Shown here: positions 60,972 through 64,000 of the stretch, piece by piece
Layout: every line of letters starts with the position of its first letter
Position numbering within the stretch: position 1 is the first letter of the stretch
NCBI RefSeq assembly: GCF_040253635.1
Contig: NZ_JBEJGX010000003.1
Location: 868,001 to 932,000 of the forward strand
Direction: 5' to 3'
Length of the DNA: 64,000 nt
Source: Streptomyces sp. Edi2
GTDB taxonomy: Bacteria; Actinomycetota; Actinomycetes; Streptomycetales; Streptomycetaceae
Program-made: the position numbers and the translations under genes
The notes under the pieces: model-generated
Database searches by the model: none
Told to the model about the DNA's origin: nothing
What the model saw: the letters and a program-made list of their open reading frames with translations, nothing else

Positions 60972-61951
60972 CCGGCGGACGGGGCGACCCCGGGCTGCTG
61001 GACCGGATGGTCCACGGCAGCCTGGGGTGGCTGGACGGAGCACGCGACCACTTCCGCCTGCCCCCGAACGTCACCACGGACGCCGACCCCAATCTGACCC
61101 TCAAACCGCTGGGTGAACTGGCCGAACTGACCCAGCTGATCGGCGTGTCGCACCCGTGCGACGAGATCCGGCAGACCGCCCGCGGACTGTTCGCGTTCGC
61201 CTGGAACGAGACCCGCGACGGCGAGCTGTTCGCCGAGCTGATCCGCGGTGAGCCGTTCGCCACCTATCCGGTCGAGCTGTACGGCGTGTTCGCCCAGGCC
61301 GGGCTGCGCCATGCCGAGGCCGACCGGCTGGTGGACCTCACGACCCGGCTGCGGGGCTGGCGGGTGGCCCGTGAGGATCACACCCGGACGCTCGGTGTAC
61401 TCAATGCGGAGCGGCGGATCGGGCTGCGCCAGCACGCCGACTTCGGCGCCGTCCTGGCCCTGACCGGCCTCGGCGGGCTGCCGGAGCCCTGGGCGCTGGA
61501 CCGCAGGGCGGCGTACGGCGTGACCCATGACGTCTTCCACCTCACCGACTGGGGCCGCAACCGGCAGCGGCTCTCCCCCGAGCTCGCCGGCTATCTGCGG
61601 CTGTGGCTCCCCTCCTGGCTGGAGAACTGGCTGGAGGAACAGCTGTGGGACCTGGCCGGCGAGTTGCTGGCCGTGACGGCCTGCCTGCCGCAGGCCCCGT
61701 ACCCCGCACAGGCCTGGCAGCGGCTGGCCGGCGCCCGGGCGGCCGACGGCAGCGTGCCGGAGATCGGCGCCGCGCCGCCGGCCGGCGACCGGGCCGCCGC
61801 GTTCACGGCCTGCTACCACTCCACCCTGGTGACCGCGTTCGCCGCCACCCTCGCCCGTATCGCCTCCGACGAGGCCGAGGCCGGGCCCCCGGCCGGGGAT
61901 ACGGCGGGGGCGGACGGGCGGACCTCCTGCGAAAGCGAGACAGCCCCGTGA
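60968..61951 (+). CDS. DUF6895-like protein, copy 1
   Basis: The 327-residue protein starts at GTG 60968. Features shared with the next gene are LKPLGELAELTQLIGVSH, the hydrophobic core HTRTLGVLNAERRIGL, and the His-rich VTHDVFHLTDWGRNRQRL near residue 180. The conserved H-D-x-F-H-L-T pattern could bind metal or catalyse. I associate it with DUF6895 from memory, unverified. Function unknown. Confidence 0.75.
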   Translation: MTGGRGDPGLLDRMVHGSLGWLDGARDHFRLPPNVTTDADPNLTLKPLGELAELTQLIGVSHPCDEIRQTARGLFAFAWNETRDGELFAELIRGEPFATYPVELYGVFAQAGLRHAEADRLVDLTTRLRGWRVAREDHTRTLGVLNAERRIGLRQHADFGAVLALTGLGGLPEPWALDRRAAYGVTHDVFHLTDWGRNRQRLSPELAGYLRLWLPSWLENWLEEQLWDLAGELLAVTACLPQAPYPAQAWQRLAGARAADGSVPEIGAAPPAGDRAAAFTACYHSTLVTAFAATLARIASDEAEAGPPAGDTAGADGRTSCESETAP

Positions 61952-62871
61952 CCGTGACGGCCGCATCCCCCGCCTTGCTGCACGGTGTCGGCGACCGGGC
62001 CCTGGCCTGGCTCGATGATCACCGTGAGCACTTCCGGCTGACCCCCGACGACTTCGCCACCAACGGCGCGGTCGTCGAACGGCTCAAGCCCATCGGGGAG
62101 CTGGCGCTCAATATGCAGGTGCTGTTCCGGGAGGGCGTGGCCGGCTCCCGGCAGAAGGAGCGGGCCGGGAAGCTGCTGGACTTCGCCTGGCGGGAGCTGC
62201 TGGACGGCGGCAACGTGCTGGCCCGGCTGCAGCACGACGAGCCGCTGTCCCCCGTGCCCCTGGAGGTCTATGCGACCTTCCACGAGCTCGGCCACCGCCA
62301 CCCGGGGCTGGAGGCCGCGCTGGAGATCTGCCGGCGCACCACCACCTGGACGGCGCTGGAGATGATGCCCAACCGGCGGCTCGGCGTGCTCAACGCGGAG
62401 CGCAAGCTCGGCCTTTCGCCCAGCAGCGACTTCGACCAGGCCGTGGACCGCACCTGGCTGGGGCAGCTGCCCGAGCCGTGGACGGTGCAGCTGCACATCG
62501 CCTACGACCTCACCCACACCGTCTTCCACCTCACCAACTGGGGCGAGGCACCCGAGCGCATCCCGCCGGCCATCGCCGACTACCTCACGCGGTATCTGCC
62601 CGCCTGGATGGAGGACTGGGCGGACCTCGAACACTGGGATCTGCTCGGCGAACTCCTCGTCGTCGACGCCTGCCTGCCGCGGCCCACCCTGGACGCAAAG
62701 CTGTGGGCGCGGTACGCCGCCGCCCAGTCGCCCACCGGCGCGATGCCCATCCAGCGCCGGATGCCGGAGGGTGACGCGGCGCGGGTCTTCGACCTCGTCC
62801 ACCACCCCACCCTGGTCGCCGCGTTCGCCTCCGCGATGGCCACCTCCCGGGCCCTGTCCCCCGTCGGATGA
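61948..62871 (+). CDS. DUF6895-like protein, copy 2
   Basis: The 307-residue paralog of the preceding protein has LKPIGELALNMQVLFREGVA, ALEMMPNRRLGVLNAERKLG and DLTHTVFHLTNWGEAPERIP. GTG 61948 overlaps copy 1 by four bases, and its own stop overlaps the hydrolase ATG. Copies are well diverged, so the duplication is old and both are probably needed, perhaps as a heterodimer. Confidence 0.78.
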   Translation: MTVTAASPALLHGVGDRALAWLDDHREHFRLTPDDFATNGAVVERLKPIGELALNMQVLFREGVAGSRQKERAGKLLDFAWRELLDGGNVLARLQHDEPLSPVPLEVYATFHELGHRHPGLEAALEICRRTTTWTALEMMPNRRLGVLNAERKLGLSPSSDFDQAVDRTWLGQLPEPWTVQLHIAYDLTHTVFHLTNWGEAPERIPPAIADYLTRYLPAWMEDWADLEHWDLLGELLVVDACLPRPTLDAKLWARYAAAQSPTGAMPIQRRMPEGDAARVFDLVHHPTLVAAFASAMATSRALSPVG

Positions 62872-63908
62872 CGACCGAAAGCCCCGGCCCCGCGCTCGGT
62901 GACCGCCTCGCGGACGCGGTCACCGAGATCGACGCGCCGGACGTCGTGCTGGCGGTCACCCGCAACGGCCGCCGGACCGTGGTGACCGGCGGCTCGGCGC
63001 TGGCCCCACCCACCCCCCGCCATGCGCTGCGCTACGAACTGGGCTCGCTGTCCAAGACCTTCACCGTGCTGCTGCTCGCCGAACTGGCCAGGGACGGGGT
63101 GCTGGCCCTGGACGACCGGCTCGTCGACCGTCTGCCCGAGCTGCCGCACCCGCACCCGCACTCGCGCCGGATCACCCTGTGGCATCTGGCCACCCACACC
63201 TCCGGGCTGCCACGGATCCCCACGGACCTGATCGCCGGCGCGCTGGTGCACCCGTACGCCAACGGCTACGCCCGGTACGACGCCGAGCGGCTGCTGCGCA
63301 CCTTCGCCCGCACCCGGCCGCGGCACCGTCCCGGCACCCGCTGGCGGTACTCCAACTTCGGGCTGGCGCTGCTCGGCCCGGCCATGGCCGGTGCCGCCGG
63401 CGCCGGTTACCCCGCCCTGCTCACCGACCGGGTGCTGCGCCCCCTCGGGCTGACGGACACCACGCTGGGCCCCGGCACCACCGGCACCGACGCCATCGGC
63501 CACCGCACGAACGGGGTGACGCCGGTGGGCAGCGCCGACATGGGCGCCTTCGTCGCTGCCGGGTCGGTCCGGGCCACCCCCGATGACCTGCTCACCTACC
63601 TCGAAGCGCACCTCTCCCCCGACGGCACGCCGCTGGCCGGTCCGCTGCGCGACGTCCAGGTGCCGCTGCTGCGCCGCGGCCGGCGCAAGCGCCACACCCA
63701 CACCCTGACGTGGTATCAGCACCCGTCTCCGCTAGGTCCGTTGCTCTTCCACGTCGGGGCGACCTTCGGCCAGCAGGCGTTCCTGGGCTATCACCCGGCG
63801 TCGCGCACCGGGCTGGTCGCGCTGGCCACCCGCCGCGGCCGCACGTGCCGGATGGTCAGTACGGCCTACGAGCTGCTGTACGCCCTGGCCGGCGATCCCT
63901 CCGCCTGA
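62868..63908 (+). CDS. Beta-lactamase-fold serine hydrolase
   Basis: The 346-residue protein has the class C/PBP-like motifs SLSK (nucleophile Ser at about 63), YSNFG (Tyr-Asn at about 162) and a C-terminal HVGATFGQQAF in place of KTG. There is no signal peptide, so it is cytoplasmic. It could hydrolyse, transfer or form esters or amides on the operon's peptide, as such enzymes do in some peptide pathways. Confidence 0.88.
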   Translation: MTTESPGPALGDRLADAVTEIDAPDVVLAVTRNGRRTVVTGGSALAPPTPRHALRYELGSLSKTFTVLLLAELARDGVLALDDRLVDRLPELPHPHPHSRRITLWHLATHTSGLPRIPTDLIAGALVHPYANGYARYDAERLLRTFARTRPRHRPGTRWRYSNFGLALLGPAMAGAAGAGYPALLTDRVLRPLGLTDTTLGPGTTGTDAIGHRTNGVTPVGSADMGAFVAAGSVRATPDDLLTYLEAHLSPDGTPLAGPLRDVQVPLLRRGRRKRHTHTLTWYQHPSPLGPLLFHVGATFGQQAFLGYHPASRTGLVALATRRGRTCRMVSTAYELLYALAGDPSA

Positions 63909-63933
63909 AGCAGGCGGTGAGGGCCGCCCCCGG

Positions 63934-64000
63934 TCACAGCTCGCCCGCCAGGATCCGGGCCAGCGAGGCCTGGGGCCGCTCCTCGCTGGCCCGGTGGAAG
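63934..64000 (-). CDS. 3' end of a gene continuing past the right edge
   Basis: The minus strand reads FHRASEERPQASLARILAGEL then stop. Gene-like codon use, but too short to identify. Confidence 0.4.
   Translation of the reverse strand, partial: FHRASEERPQASLARILAGEL

Overview
The window looks like a piece of a Streptomyces (or close actinomycete) chromosome. GC is very high, third codon positions are strongly GC-biased, GTG and TTG starts are common, and many neighbouring genes overlap by 4 bases. Several gene families are typical of the genus: an NHLM-type bacteriocin exporter, a PAS/GAF/SpoIIE phosphatase, PucR regulators, a streptogrisin-like protease and an F420-type nitroreductase. No rRNA, tRNA, CRISPR array, phage or insertion sequence was recognised.

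Layout. 0-0.4 kb: a frameshifted small gene running off the left edge. 0.5-6.3 kb: a copper block (Met/His-rich membrane protein, divergent anti-sigma and ECF sigma factor, PCuAC-type chaperone, CopA P-type ATPase, small Met-rich membrane protein). 6.5-12.2 kb: a cytochrome P450 overlapping an isonitrile (PvcA/Dit1-type) synthase, convergent with a FecCD-type metal-complex ABC importer. 12.4-17.9 kb: a PucR-like regulator, an alkylsulfatase, a MerR regulator divergent from an alpha/beta hydrolase with a clear shared operator, and a cyclic-nucleotide-binding-domain protein. 18.1-24.5 kb: a complete NHLM export system (two ABC proteins and an HlyD-like protein) preceded by a 75-residue double-glycine leader peptide with a cysteine-free three-repeat core and no modifying enzyme. 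25-31.3 kb: PHP-domain protein, ClC channel, LysR, kbl and tdh (threonine degradation). 31.7-41 kb: a Gly/Ala-rich secreted serine protease, a VOC protein, a SpoIIE-type phosphatase with kinase-like C-terminus, a DinB protein, an amino acid permease and a helical-repeat hypothetical protein.

42-48.9 kb holds what I consider the strongest candidate for an undescribed system: an orphan winged-helix regulator, a HypX-like formyltransferase/enoyl-CoA-hydratase fusion with no hydrogenase genes near it, a 51-residue peptide ending in three GCIS units separated by AAPKA, a PaaK-like adenylate-forming enzyme, a GRDP-like protein, an MFS exporter and a small secreted protein. The two full peptide repeats differ at five codons, all synonymous, which argues that the peptide sequence is under selection.

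49-51.7 kb: beta-carbonic anhydrase with a SulP transporter, then a DDN-like protein. 51.7-59.7 kb has a molybdenum theme: ModB-ModC fusion, ModA, two HTH-TOBE regulators, a di-Mop molybdate-binding protein, and a collapsed xanthine-dehydrogenase pseudogene beside a PucR regulator. 60-63.9 kb: a tightly coupled five-gene operon with a 61-residue peptide, a 233-residue unknown, two paralogous DUF6895-like proteins and a beta-lactamase-fold serine hydrolase, a second candidate peptide natural-product or signalling system. The last bases are the 3' end of a convergent gene.

A recurring oddity in the first 12 kb is expansion of short in-frame tandem repeats inside conserved genes (anti-sigma, sigma tail, CopA linker, P450 N-terminus, isonitrile synthase, permease N-terminus). 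Functional names come from motif and family recognition by eye; no database search was run.
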